Counted from the first letter of the stretch, positions 11,501 to 24,617 are shown. The stretch: 64,000 bases of DNA from Triplophysa rosa (GCF_024868665.1 NC_079900.1:4914007-4978006), one strand, 5' to 3'. Program-made: numbers and translations. The notes: generated from the sequence alone by a model not told the origin.

Positions 11501-14500
11501 ACCCTCAAGTTGTTCCAAATCTGTATTAATGTATTTGAAGAGTTTGGTTCCAAAACGCTATAAACGCCATTTAAAAAATAAATAGTTTCCGCCTAAATCA
11601 GTCAGGTCGATATTGAAAAGTCACTTTTTAATTTTACGCAAAATGCGATATCTGCCGTGTTATTCAGTCATGTTTTCTCCATTTTTTCCAAACCGCAATA
11701 TACGGCAGTCTCACTTCTTTGCAGAATGCGATATATCCGCTCGACCAATCACAGCGCACCATTCCACGCATTGTAAACAGTAATGGCGGCGCTCTGAATA
11801 CGGTCGGCTCCTAGTTTCCCTGATCTGCTTTGTACTTCGTGTTCAACAAAAAAAATGAATAATTTTGACGGCATTGATGAACCTGTGCTGGTTTCTGCGG
11901 TGGGCAAGAAACGTGAACCATCGAAATCTAATCATTTACGTGAGGAGATTAAGAAGACGAGGCACTAATGTATAGCATTAAAAAGATGACCCGTTGAATT
12001 CATTTTAGGAGCGATGACTGATTGAATGTATTTTTAGTCCAGTGCCTGTATGTAAGATTAGTATTGTATTGAGTTCAGAGGCTGTCATATGTGGATCAAC
12101 TCACTTTGTTATGTATTTTCAACGGTTTCAATATGAAAAATTACTTTTATAGTGATATTGATTGATTTAAAAAAAATGTTATGGATTTATTGCATTTTGG
12201 GGAAAAAATTATCAGTTTTTATAATAAATCTTTTAAAATCAAAATCTGGATTTGATTTTTTTTTTTGTTACTAGAACCTAAAGATGCTATGTGAAACTTT
12301 GAAACAGAAAATAGTGGTTTTTATCTTGCCACTTTCTTTGTAAAGAAACATTTTTACTCAAATTAATCAAAATGGATTTAGGAAAGGTAATTTTTCCTAC
12401 TATGGCAGTCATGGTGTCCAAGAACTGTTTGGTTACAAGCATTCTTCCAAAAATCGCTCTCTGTGTTCATCAGAACAAAGAAATGTATACGAGTTGGAAC
12501 AACTCTAGGGTGAGTAAGTGATTACAGAATTAAAATGTTTGGGTGAACTGTCCCTTTATGAAGTTTTACATACAAAACTAATGTGCATTTTGAGACAGAA
12601 CAATGGCACTGATGTGTTTTGAGATATATGAGTTGTTTTCAGTATGACAGCTCTAACATATTAGACTAGGACTAGTCTTAAGCCCTGTACGGGAAACCAC
12701 CCCTATATTATATAACGTAAATCTATGCTATATCTGTCTGTGAAGATAAAATTGCATGTATTTTTCATCATCATATTGGTCTGAAGATTTGTAACCTTAA
12801 AGACTTTTTTTAATGAAAACATTTGTGTCACTTTTTAAAGGATGAATTAAACTGGATAGGGAATGGAAAGAGGTCAGCATGTACATATGCACTCCTTCAA
12901 TATTCTTATCCCAGGATGAACCTTATGAAGTTATGCGCCTTACAGGGATAGTTAACCCAAAATTAAAATTCTGTCATAATTTACTCACCCTCGTGTAAAC
13001 CTCTATGTGACTGTTTCTTCTGTGGAAAGTTTTTTTGAGAAATGTCTCTGTGGTTTTGTGTCAAAACAATTAAACATTTGGGCCTGATTTGACCTGCTGA
13101 TGGTTACCAACATTCTTCAAAATATCTTCTTTGGTGTTCTGAAGAGGAGAGAAAGTCATGCAGGTTTAAAATGACATGAGGGTGAGTAAATGAGGACAGA
13201 ATTTTCATTTTTGGGTGAACTGTCCCTTTAATGAAAGTTTTAATTGAACGTTGTTGGTCAATAGTACCACAAGTACAAGCTGTTGAATAGTTCTGTGAAA
13301 ACTGTAGCACTGGTTACATTGTGTGTAAGAAAACGATTTGTTTTCTGTGTTTTGTGTATTTGATGAAACAGTTGAAGAGAGACCTAGAGATGGTGCGTAA
13401 TAATCTATCGGTGATGTCAGGGATGATGTCTCGAATGGGAAGTGTTCGCCAGTCGGACATGGAACAATTACAGGTGCGTTCAGCGTAACCAGATGTGCTG
13501 AAATACCTTTATGCCATGAATATAATTTTGATGAAGTATTATTATTTTATAAAATACGCTTCCATTTATTTCACTTTGGATGATTACTGATTGTCCTTTA
13601 TTCTCCAAATTTTGTCATATTATTTTCGTATCGTGCTACTTGTGGAAAGCAGGTGGTGAAACCTTTTAAATGAAGCTTCATAGAGTGGTGCAGAGATGAC
13701 GTATTTTTGTAGAGATTACGTATTTTCCTCGACCGAAAGCCTATGGAGTTTTCCCGTAGACTTTTGGAAGTTCGCAAAAAATAAGCTCTGTGATTCACAA
13801 AGGTTTATGATATTTACACATTTTGTCTATCAAGATAATATTTACAAACTAACCCAATATTTGCAGAAGTAAAAAGCTAACGTGAGGCTATAAACAGACT
13901 ACACTACGAAAAAATAACAATGTGCCCCAGAACTTTCCAACATTCTTCAAAATATCTTCTTTTGTGTTCAACAGAACAAAGAAAAATATAAAGTCGTTTT
14001 TCCTACTATGGTAGTCAATGGGCTCCATGAACTGTTTGTTTGCAAGCATTCTTCCAAATATCTTTCTCTGTTTTCATCAGAACAAATAATAAATAAAAAA
14101 AATACGTCATCTCTGCACCACTTTATTTAAAAATAAATGTTGCTTCTAATCAAATGTAAAATAGTATTATAAGCAGACACATATCTGCTTGGATTAACCA
14201 TGTTTTTTTTTTGTCGTACATGTGTATTATTTGTATTCTTTGTTTTACTGCAAATATATATGTTAAACTATTGTTTTATAGTAAGACGATAAGAAATGTT
14301 CTCATGGACTGGTGTTGATCAAGTCATGATTTTGTCATTTAACTTATTGTTAAGGACTGTGGCATTAAACTTTTGTTTTGGTTTCTCTCTCTCTCTCTCT
14401 GCCGGCCAGTAGCAGTTGTATGTGACGTGTAAGAATATGCAAGGCCGAATACTGGAGCTCATACCCAGCGTTACAGACGAGAAACTTATAGGACAATTAC

Positions 14501-17500
14501 TGATTGTCAACGATAACATGAACACAACCTTTGCACAATATCACAGGTAAGAAAAGTCTCATCAAGTATTGTTATGAATGTATAAAATAATCGAGTTCAA
14601 AATTAAGTTTAGATGCTTGACCTGTAGCTGTATTGTGATAATGAGATGAAATAGATTCATTGGAAAACACACACACTCTGACGTGCACACTTCTTTCTCT
14701 GTCTTATGCGAGTATGTTTTTACATTATGATATATTAGCTCATTCGTTATTCCATGTTTTTTTAGTTTTGAAAAAAATCTCAAACCACAGAGCAATGTAC
14801 AGTCGGTAAGATAAACATATAAGATGCTAAATGTACAATAATGACTAATAATAATAAATGATTATTTTCTTTCACTGCATTAATGCCAATATATATATTT
14901 ACATATTTACCTCAGAGCACAACAAAGGCAAATGTCATTGATTTTGGTGCCACTCCTAACCAACTAATAGCAGGAAATACACCTCAAAGTGTCGTCAGCC
15001 AATCAACAGTCAAGATGCTGTCCAATCAGATGGCAGGATTGAGTAAGTTCAGTTTTTGCTTACATTTATAAAATATTCTTGACGTTTTACTTCAGTCTCC
15101 ATACTTATTATAGGAGCCATTTATATTATGAATGGTCCTTTTTTGTGAACAACTCACTGTTAAGAGGAATATCTCCCTTTTTGGTTGTTATAGATCATAG
15201 CGCCCCCTAGTGGTACAAACGAAACAAAATCCTAAATGTAGCTTTTTGAAATACAGGTTTTAAATGTGTTATAAATGTTAAATAAATACATGGTTTCTAA
15301 TATATGTTCAAATTTATTATAGTGATATGCGTGTTTATTTATTTTTGGACATTCGTAACACAGAGACCTAGTATTTTATCAAAGGTGGTCTAGATATAAA
15401 ACATGCTTTAAACTGTTTTGGGGTTAACACATTGTTTTGCTGTATCATTTTTATAGGTACAAAAACAGAAGTCTTTACCCAAAATAAAAGCAGCACATTA
15501 CAAAGAAGGTAAGAGCCCATACTTGCAATATCTTTCCAATAGAATAGGATAAAAAAGTTTGAATTAAATGATGAGTGGTACATATGCGTCACTGTGATGT
15601 TGGATTATTGTACGCAATTGTCAGGATGTTGCAGTGCGGTTGCTAGGCTGTTCTAGGAGGTCTCTGGGGCGTTTTTTACCTACCAAAAGAGCACCACCTT
15701 CAATAGAGAATGTGAAACTACGTCACGCCGCGTTGAATGTTGCGCCATCTTGGGAGGATCGCTGCTAGTCCGTTTAATGCAGCGTTTCGTTTTTCTTGTT
15801 TGATTAGGAAATATAACTATGGTAGTTCAGTCTTGCTGCGTTAAAAACTGCAATAGCATTACGCAGAGTTGTTCAGGAAAAGCCCATGGTTCGTTCGATT
15901 TCTTCATATATCAAACAAAACAAGTAACGGTACATATCAAAACAATTAAAGCAGAGTATGATCCTCCCAAGATGGCGGCGCCACTGCAACATGGGGCGTG
16001 ACGTCAGCTTCACATTCTATACAATATTATTCCTCTTTTGTTTTTGTGTGCTTTGTTGACAGTCCGGAAAACCTTGTAGCATATGATGGTCTGACTGCCA
16101 ATCCCAGAAAGCAACAGGACACCAGCACGGTAAGCATCTTTGAATTATTTACTCTTAAGAAAAGGATATCATGTTTGAACTAATGCTTCTAATGCGTCTC
16201 TTTGTACTCTGACAGAGCGACATTCATGAATATGTATATGTTCTTTGTGTAACAGCGATTAGGTTTTCTGGTTGTGTTAACCTGACACTGGATGCCATCA
16301 AATGTGTGTCCATCATTTTAAAAGGTTGTCTGTCTATGTTAAGGATGACAATGTAGACTCCACCGCCCTCGGCAGCTCGCCTCAGTTTCACTGGATGATT
16401 GAAAAGGGAATGGTGGGTCTGATTGGCTGATGAGGCCGTCAGTCTGCAGCGTGACATGAGTTTGTGTCGTTTCTGATCTGTGGTCATGATAAAGAAACAT
16501 CCTATATTAAAGGGGTCATATGACACGGCTAAAACGAATATTATGGTTTGTTTCAGATGTAATGCAATTTTCCACATACCGTGCATGTTTGCATCTCCTC
16601 TTTGCCCCGCCTCTCTGAAACGCGCAGATTTTTTACAAAGCTCATGGCTCTGAAAAGCGAGGTGTGCTATGATTGGCCAGTTAACCAGTGCGTAGTGATT
16701 GGTCGAATACTGCAAGCGTGTGACGGAAATGTAACGCCTCTTACCATATTTGGAACATCAGGTTCCAAAGCAATTGTACTGACAGGTACGCCCACCTTAC
16801 TTGCGTATACATTTGGGCGGTCTTAGTCAAATCATACCACGAACTGACGTAGATTTGTGGGGGTGTGGTTACACGAGGCGTTTCAGGCAGGTCTGGGTGA
16901 GCATTCGCTTTTAGATAGAATGCATCTTTTGTTCCCACACTTTAATTTTTGAAATTTTACGTGTCTAATACATGCATGTGCAACTTGTAACACACAAAAG
17001 ACACAGAAAAAAACATATTCACGCCATATGACCCCTTTAAATAAAATCTGAGATCTTGAATAGACATTGGTTGCTGTACAGATAAGATGGGATGTTTCTT
17101 TTTTTTTCTGTTAGGGCTGTTTTCATTTTATTTTTGGTCAACTTAATTTCTTTGTGTTGCTCTGTGTCCTGCATGTTTCGAAGAGCTGTGGTATCATTAT
17201 TTGCTGAATGGTTTTTCTGGCTCTTTGGCGTTTCATTTATTCCATATTTTAGGCCTGCGTCATATTCAGTTTCAACATCTTTTCCATTTCCAAGTGTTCA
17301 CCAGTCCTGAACCATACTCATTTTTCCTTTTGCAAAACAAAAAAGCACAAAGAAAGCATGAAACTCATTTCACAACACATCTCATAAACAAGACTGCTAG
17401 TTGTTGTGAACTAACATAGCATTACTTTTTTCTCTGCTGTCAGATCCCTGTCGATCAGATTGACATGATGGAAGACATCGAGCAGTGGCTTAATGTGGAT

Positions 17501-18938
17501 GTAAGTAAGCTCTATCCAGTCACACCTGTCCTGCACAAATGCTCCTGTAATGTTCTTGTTTGGCTGTTTCTCCAAGCCAAAGTGTCTTCAAAAATATCAA
17601 CTGTAAACAAAAAAGTTTTAAAGCCAACATTGCAAACCTTCTGAAATGAGAATGACAACCATATATACAGTAAATAGTTTTCTTGTACACATGTCGAATG
17701 TATAGTATAATGCAATGTAAGTATATATAATAAATGTATATACTTATGTATAGTATAATGCAATGTAAGACGCTTTTATCCAAAGCGACTGCCAAATGCA
17801 TAAATGTAAATGTACATGTGCTGTATGAACAGAACGGTATTGGACAACTAATGTCTGTCATGTCATACAACGCGAGAGCTGTTCTCAAGAAACACACGGT
17901 TCATGTGTGTCTTGCGTGTTTTAATAGAAACTGAGATACATGAAAATGTAGGGCTGAAGCGATACTGGGATTACACAAAACAGGGTTCACGAATGAAACT
18001 GAAATTTAAATAACATTTACGAAACGGTAACCATTTTTAATAATGTAAATAATAAATATTATATAGCTCTGTCACTCAGAAATAAAACTAAATTAAAACT
18101 AAGAAGGAATTAAAGGCGCATAAAATTGAAGGTCACGTGAACCAAAAAGATAAGAGACACCATGTTGTAAAAAAAGTTTCCTAGGCTACATACTGTATAG
18201 CCTGGTTTATGTCAACAGTCGTTTTTTAAGCAGAGAATGTTACAATTTATACATACAATTTACAAAAGGTTGTACAACAAGTGCATATGTGAATCGTGTC
18301 AATCAAACTAAAGACATTAATTATGAAAGATAATTAATGATTATCAAATTATTATTTGATTTATTCAACTTTGTCGATTGTGCATTGATGTGTTTTTCAA
18401 AGCATTTAATATCTTTTTTTCTGCTGTTGTAATACAGGTGGATGATTCAGAGGGGGTCACTAGTGAAGGTATCTTCTTTCTTAAAATATTTTGAGGTAGA
18501 AGAATGGCTTAATCCGTACTTTTGAAACGAAAAGCAAACCTTAAACTCTTTTAAAAACAGATTTTTAAATCTTGTGTATTTTAGCTAATACACATGTCAA
18601 CATATTTAAATCCGTTCTGCAGCTATTTTTTTGATATTTTCTCAATCAACACACAGAAAAGTCACATCTTGGATCGGGATGTAAAAGATGTATTAGCTTA
18701 ATGTATAAAGATGAGTGGATTAGTGGCAGGTTTATAATGCAGTTCATTTAACAAGCCATCTCCTGAGCAAAAATAAATGACTTTAGCAAACCTTTACAAA
18801 TTTGTAAGAGATTAATTCCAGTGTCTCTCTCTCCCTCTCCTAGAGTTTGATAAATTCTTAGCAGCAAGAGCGAAAGCAGCGGAAAGCCTTCCTTCAGTAA
18901 ACGAGTCACTCCATAACCCAGACTGCTCACAACTGTAG
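8591..18938 (+). CDS. tom1: target of Myb1 membrane trafficking protein, VHS-GAT adaptor
   Basis: Endosomal adaptor that binds ubiquitin and Tollip. Fifteen coding exons: 8591-8642, 10112-10196, 10305-10383, 10500-10649, 10790-10924, 11141-11230, 13372-13473, 14413-14546, 14766-14805, 14916-15042, 15457-15508, 16063-16129, 17444-17500, 18438-18468, 18844-18938. They total 1296 nt and encode 431 residues. It starts [19 protein letters not shown] domain (about 1-150) contains [12 protein letters not shown] and [20 protein letters not shown]; a GAT three-helix region (about 198-285) contains [21 protein letters not shown] conserved tail has [13 protein letters not shown] and [19 protein letters not shown]. 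It matches TOM1/TOM1L2 and not TOM1L1; the hmox1/mcm5 context argues for tom1. It is about 60 residues shorter than human TOM1 and lacks the acidic tail ending in LFAL, stopping at CSQL. Many introns hold transposons. Confidence 0.93.
11455..12557. mobile_element. TTCACCC-type transposon, nested, in tom1 intron
   Basis: Ends are AAAGGGACAGTTCACCC and GGGTGAACTGTCCCTTT, a 17-bp perfect terminal inverted repeat. A second element appears to be inserted from about 11533 to 12390. It contains a short ATG ORF at 11854-11967 (see findings). No transposase is recognised. Confidence 0.85.
12942..13230. mobile_element. short TTCACCC-type MITE
   Basis: A 290-bp element with ends ACAGGGATAGTTAACCC and GGGTGAACTGTCCCTTT, and an ATTCTGTCAT-AATTTACTCACCCTC block mirrored by GGTGAGTAAATGAGGACAGAAT. 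Non-autonomous copy in a tom1 intron. Confidence 0.85.
13684..14122. mobile_element. 439-bp element with 25-bp perfect TIRs
   Basis: AGTGGTGCAGAGATGACGTA at 13684 continues for 25 bases that are repeated exactly in reverse complement, ending at 14122. The interior holds part of a TTCACCC-type element. It lies in a tom1 intron and has no coding capacity. Confidence 0.85.
15707..16018 (+). mobile_element. 312-bp TIR element with THAP-like ORF start
   Basis: Left AGAATGTGAA...CGTCACGCC...CCATCTTGGGAGGAT is mirrored by ATCCTCCCAAGATGGCGGCG...GGCGTGACGTCAGC...TTCACATTCT. An ORF at 15819-16001 starts [13 protein letters not shown], which resembles the N-terminus of THAP zinc fingers of P-type transposases and ends within the right TIR. 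A second copy lies at 28433-28739. Tom1 intron. Confidence 0.75.
16511..17036 (+). mobile_element. TTAA-flanked TIR element, copy A
   Basis: Bounded by TTAA on both sides (16507-16510 and 17037-17040). TIR starts AGGGGTCATATGACACG on the left; the mirrored right end has AGGGGTCATATGGCGTG. TTAA targets are typical of piggyBac and Kolobok elements; I cannot say which. The inverted copy B is at 47220-47777. Confidence 0.85.
17759..17815 (-). repeat. SINE-type 3' tail fragment
   Basis: AATGTAAGACGCTTTTATCC followed by AAAGCGACTGCCAAATGCAT is the familiar fish SINE/LINE tail usually read as GCTTTGGATAAAAGCGTCTG. It is a short fragment in a tom1 intron. Confidence 0.6.
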
Positions 18939-21157
18939 TTCTGTAGTAGCTTTAAGTAAATTTGTCCCGGGTCAATGTAAACAACATTAATGCACTGTTT
19001 ACACCTCTGCTGCAGCAATAACCCGTTTTCAACATTGCGTTTTGCACACAAATGTTTAGTTATATGTCCCTTTTAGGTTTATAATGTATGTTTTTAGTTA
19101 ATTAACCATGCAATGGTTATACTATTTTGTTAATCTTTTGGAGAATGGTTCTATGGTAAAGCATGATAAATGCTTTTTTCTTTATTTAATATTGGTAAGC
19201 TTAAATCGTTGATGTGTATATACACTGTATGTATATAGGCTAACATTTTATTAGGCTACTTTAAAAGAGGTGGATTTTACAGTAAGGAACGTGTAAAATG
19301 TAAGTTGTTTTATTTTCTTAAAATAAATGCTGTTTAATTCTGCAGACCTGCACTACTTGAACGTTTAATTCTTGTTTAAAGTTTAGGGGTTATGTTACAG
19401 TATATTCATTCGTATTAAGAAAGTAATTTGGACATGTTTGAGTGTTGATGGGTTTTCATATGTACAACATTTGCATTAATTGTATATTACAAATTTAAAT
19501 AACCAATGAGTTACTGACATGTAATGCTACTCATGATAATATATAAAAGAGACTAAAAAATCCAATTAGTCATCCAAGTATATGCAAATACTACTTTCAA
19601 AAACATCAACTACATCTTGTACACCATTCCTGTCATTCACACCTTGACACAAGACGCGCTTATTTGCATGTGCTGCATGTCCTCCAGTATAATATTCCAT
19701 TAATGCAACTGAACAGATTTGTATCTTGTGCTTTATTGCAGAAAACATAAGACATAAAAGGAACTGCATTACAATGGCAACAAATAAAAAAAAACACATA
19801 CTGCATAACTTGTTTTGAGAAGATACTGTACTTCTTACAATTAATGTATTTCAATCTAGTCTTTTAATTTAATTCTAGTTTGAAAAATGACATCATTAAC
19901 CGTCCTACGGGCTTAGATGACATAAGAAAGGTTGTTGTAGCTGAGAAATAGCTCACAAAACACACTGTCAAAGAGAATACAAAAATGGCATACCCAATAG
20001 TTGCATGTGGGTGTTTCAGTTAACTATTTTGCTTTGTAAGTTATGGCCACAGTACCCGAACAAAACGTAAGTAGATAAAATCTAATATTTAATAAATTAT
20101 TCTGATAATATACATCAAACAACATTTTAAACAGTCCATTAATCATATCAAAGGGCACATTTATATTAAACTTAAGTGCAACCATAGTACAGCAATAACA
20201 TTCAGCCAATTCAACTTTCATACATAGCCCTAAAAAGCTATTATAATACATTCCTAATTAGACTTGAATTAAAAAAAATGTACCTCCAACTATTTGTACA
20301 CTGTAAACCAATGTAAGCCAGCGATTAACATGACAAAACTTGTAATGGCACTTAAAGTGATCGTCATGTTGCAATGTGACACTAACCCTATGACAGAAAA
20401 ATATGAAATTGGACATGGATAAATGCTTAGATAAGAGACATATTGCGACATCTCCACAGCAATGTCTGTCTTAGGGGTTTTTTTGTCATTAGGTTTCCCC
20501 TAAAATCTAACTGGGCAAGTATATTAGCAGACAGATTTAACTACCGCTTGTTCTTCCATAACATGATAACTTAGAATACATTCATGTTACACAGTATGTG
20601 TTTCCTGGGCATTAAACCCACAACATTGGTGTTGCAAGCACCATGCTTTCCAGTTACAGCTACAGGAGCATAATTTCAAGTGTTAAGTAATGCCCTAAGG
20701 GTCAACAATCCTGAGGAACAACACCGTTAAATATTAATCAGGGTGACTTACTCCATCTCTAACTCTTTTTTTACCCTGCTGCTATTAGGCGTTCTGACAG
20801 CTGTATGTAATTTTTGGCAGAAATGTATATTCTGGAAGACAGAAAGCATTTATGTGTAAACTGCAACAGTGCATAAAAAATATTAACAAGATAAAAAAAA
20901 TGTCATTATGTAGGTCAAGCTAATATTTACAGTAACTTAACGCAATCAGGGTTTTGTCATCTAACGTATTATTTTCGTAGCAAGGACGCAAACTACACAA
21001 CACATTGCTACGATGTGCCCAAACAACAAGACCTTTGGTTAAATGAGCAGTCGCTACTATCAACAACAAAAAAAACTCACAGAAACAATAACTTAATAAG
21101 GCAGACAGGTTTTTTGTCATCTGCCACCTCTAGGTAGCAGTGTGCATACTTCACAAT

Positions 21158-22015
21158 CAGGGCTTGACGTTAACCTTTTTGCTCACTAGCCACAGTGGCT
21201 AGTGGTTTTCCAAAGTTACTAGCAACTCAGCATTTTCATTGGCCACAATTTTTTGGTTTGGAATATACATTTTATGATTAAAGTTGACTTTGGCATGCTA
21301 AAATTACTTGATTTAGAGCCATTTTGCTTGATTTAGCTATATTTAAAACCCACAATACTTAGTCGTACATCAACACGTAGTCTGTGAAGGGTCAACTTTT
21401 CTTCCCAATAACATGTGCTGCGTCCTTCGAAGGTCGCATTTATCGACCGCATATCGTCATCGAGGTTGTCTCATTTCAGGTAAAAAAAAAAACCCATAAA
21501 ATTAACACTTATTTCTCAAAGGTCCAGTCAGTAAAATCTAGCGGCAAGGTTGCGAATTGCAACCAACCGCTCACTCCACCCCTTCCGTTTGAAACACTAC
21601 AACGGCTGACAGAACATGGCGAATTATATGCAAGGGGACCCGCGATGTACATAGATAGAAATAGCTCATTCTAAGGTAATAAAAACATACCGCTTCATTG
21701 TGTACGCTCTTTATACACCTCTGAAGACATATAATATACATAACTACTGCATTTCTATCAATAGATCCTCCAAAAAATTACACACTGGACCTTTAAGATG
21801 TAATCGTTGTAGTTTCATTCTTACTGTTAAACGTAACAGTATTTGCTGAAATAAAACCTGAAATAAAAACCTTGATGACGTATGCGGCCGACGTATGCGA
21901 CTTCCGTAGTTTTTTTAAACTACAATTATAAAAAAATTATATCCAACCTGCCAAAATGGCTAGTGGGAGTGGCTGAAATCTACCTGCATTTGGCGGGTGT
22001 TAATGTCAAGCCCTG
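21158..22015. mobile_element. hAT-like non-autonomous element with nested insertions
   Basis: Terminal inverted repeats CAGGGCTTGACGTTAAC and GTTAATGTCAAGCCCTG. Flanking octamers TTCACAAT and TACACAAC agree at six of eight bases, consistent with a decayed 8-bp hAT duplication. A second element (AAAGGTCCAGT...ACTGGACCTTT) lies inside at 21518-21794. Confidence 0.8.
21518..21794. mobile_element. 277-bp MITE, nested copy
   Basis: Ends AAAGGTCCAGT and ACTGGACCTTT are exact inverted repeats. A partial inverted copy of the interior (GGAGGATCTATTGACAGAAA, GGGTCCCCTTACATGG) lies at about 26498-26690. Confidence 0.75.
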
Positions 22016-22854
22016 TACACAACACACTGCTAAGATGTGCACAAATAATAAGACCTTTGATGTAGTCGTGGCAACAACGTAGAATAGTTTTCACATAAAT
22101 TCATGCGAGAACTTGACTGCCCTTTCTCTGTTTATACAGTTCTGTACTGAGACTTGCTGTACTAGTTCCACATTGTCATTGTGTGGCACTCACTACAAAA
22201 TCATGTGGCGATAAAATCAAACAGTTTGAAAATATCCTAGCGTATGCGAGTGCTCAAGACTGGCTCAGATCATGTGGCTGGAAACCTTGGAAATCGCAGT
22301 CAGCAGGAACGCGTACAGTAGAATGCAGCGTTTCATTGGCGTAACCCTCCTCAGGTCTGTTTTACACACACAGTATAAAAGTTCTGCACATCCACAGGGA
22401 GAAAAATAGGGAAGTTGCTTCATCATGGCAGGAAAATGAGGGAGACATGGTCCAAGTGGCAAGACATCACTCCCACAGTGCCAGAAGAGTTTAGTGTGCC
22501 CCAGCCCCTTCTCTTTCCCACTTCGCTTCCTGTCCTCTCTACGACTGCACTGTATAAAATAAAGGCAAAAAATGAATGTAAAAAAACTGGTTAAAGTATG
22601 TTCAAGTTTGGCTGTGGAACAGGTATATGATGGCTGGGGTAGACAAATTCATCTTCATGGTCATCTGTTTTTGAGAAAGGAGGTAAAGAGAACAACAACA
22701 TCATTTTTCATAATATGTTCCGTGTCCTTGTGTGCCTTATTCCCATTGTTTATACTGCAGATAAAATAACCACACTGTATTTAAGAGAATGTCCAGTTAA
22801 AGCTGTATATTTTTCCCAATTTGCATAAGTGTTCCAACTGTCATTGGTTCTCTT

Positions 22855-23345
22855 ACCATGAACTAAACTCCATTGTCATATCCGAAATGTTCAAACCATG
22901 GACGGACAGAGCTCTGTGATGTTTCCTACACAGAAAGCTTTATTCCTGGTGAATCATTGCAAATTTAAATTAATTTAGTTCAGTTTTTTCATAGTGTTTA
23001 CAAAGAATGACATGCAAGAATGGCAACAATACTTTTCCATTTGAACGACACTATAATGTCAAGTTTATTTGGTAGCATTATCAAACCCACAATCTGTAAA
23101 AGTATTTTTACAAATGTTTAAAAAAGTGTCACGAACTTTTCATACATCTTATTTAAATTCCCATGCTCGTGTCACGAACTAATCTGTTTGGGAACAGGAC
23201 CGATCATGTTTGTTAATGACGTATAAAATGTTGTCTAATGACATCTCAAATCTCACCGGAGTTATCAGACCCACGGCGACAGAGTCTCCAAGTCCTGAGC
23301 AGAAACCTCCACACACGCGCAAGTGTGTTGTCTGCGGTCAGAATG
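22855..23345 (-). repeat. exon-like module, copy 1
   Basis: On the minus strand a candidate 5' exon ends CTGATAACTCCG at 23257, followed by a GTGAG donor. About 311 bp further on, an AG acceptor precedes GAATAAAGCTTTCTG and CTCTGTCCGTCCATGG. The same order recurs at about 26.2 and 31.4 kb, and a partial copy lies at 24.8 kb. See findings. Confidence 0.45.
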
Positions 23346-24230
23346 ATCATAAAACACAGTTCATGGTTACTTCTGAATACCCAACATGTCGAAAAATGCA
23401 TCAACCTAGCTCAATAACTTTTCCCGTTGATCACCACGGTTTAGTTTTCTTAAGGGCATCGCTGTACCGTCGGTCGCCATTACAGGTACCTCACCAAGTT
23501 TGGTCGCTAACATCCTCAGAATACATATTTAAGGTATTTCAATGTCGTTTGATATTTAGTCGGGTGAAACCGGCCCAATAAATGTCAGCTAGCGTTACTG
23601 GTTATAACGGCAGGTGACTTGATAAAAGTTACATCGCAGCAATGGATGAGAAAATGTTATCGTGCGCAGCCGTGTTAGTAAACAGGAGTGACAGCAATGC
23701 TAGTTTAACAACTCACCTCTCTGATTAGTTTCCATGTCTTTCTTATGCTTTTCGTTAGCTGTTTCGGTCTGCGTAATAAGTTACACTTTGGTGCGTACGT
23801 ATGTTCATATAAAGTTAAGCTCATACAGAAGCGATTCTCCCGTGTGTTTTGAAGCTTCGGCGGCGCGCCATTAAACTCAGCTACGTTACAAAAAAGGGCG
23901 GTGCGGAGTGCGGACCTGATGCAAGTGGTACTCTCAAGCAGGAGAGCAAGCCGAGCCACACTAAACTCTTAACTTTGCCAAGTCCCGTTAAAAACACAAG
24001 GGTTGTGCGTTGTTTGAATGACCCCATAATGCAAAATAGTAACGTTTGTAACTTATATAATGACCAACAATTCCGCCATTGAGAACTAATTTCACTAAAC
24101 CTGATCATATTTAACGTATTTTCGCCTCAAAGCAATAACGGTCAGCTGAGCAGGTGAAGTGCTTACCTTTTATACATATTCCCCTCCTGGGTCCATTCAA
24201 CAAACTGTAGCAAAAAGGAACTGCACGAGG

Positions 24231-24500
24231 TCAACTTATTTTCGTGTTTTTATAAGGTAAAATGGAACAATAATCAACATAATGAATCCTCGTTGATCGG
24301 CATCTTTGCTTCTTTCGTGTTTTTAACAGTTGTTCCATTACGCTGCTTAGAAATGAATTAAACGGATCTTCTTGGTAAGTCCTGCTGAGTTCCGTCACTA
24401 TGCTTCTTGTTGCCGAGAGGCGCTGTCGTTCCCGCGCTTTTGCGTCGTCTTCTTCTTTGGTTGAACACAGAACGACTGTGGTGCATTGCGCCGCCATCAC
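24231..24500 (-). CDS. unrecognised 89-residue ORF, candidate first exon
   Basis: A clean ORF starting MMAAQCTTVVLCSTKEEDD with a favourable start context, rich in K, E and R in its first half and containing ELSRTYQEDPFNSFLSS. The N-terminal part looks like a genuine folded or helical protein start, but I do not recognise the family. The last residues (IHYVDYCSILPYK) look like read-through into non-coding DNA, so it may be an exon whose real donor is internal (GTAATG after LSS is one weak candidate). It could also come from an unknown transposon. Confidence 0.25.
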   Translation of the reverse strand: MMAAQCTTVVLCSTKEEDDAKARERQRLSATRSIVTELSRTYQEDPFNSFLSSVMEQLLKTRKKQRCRSTRIHYVDYCSILPYKNTKIS

Positions 24501-24617
24501 TTTAGAGGAGGAACGCCGTATCGTCGTGTCCGCCTGAATTAAAATGAAGACAGTAATTTACTAAATCCACTTATATACTCATCTCTTGGTTTTATTTTTT
24601 TGTATTCGCCTTAGAAA

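Noticed and set aside
23210..23581. 123-codon ORF with CVVCGQNDHK and a second Cys-x-Cys-like pair
   Set aside because: The cysteine spacing fits no zinc-finger family I know. The 5' part overlaps, on the opposite strand, an exon-like repeat module.
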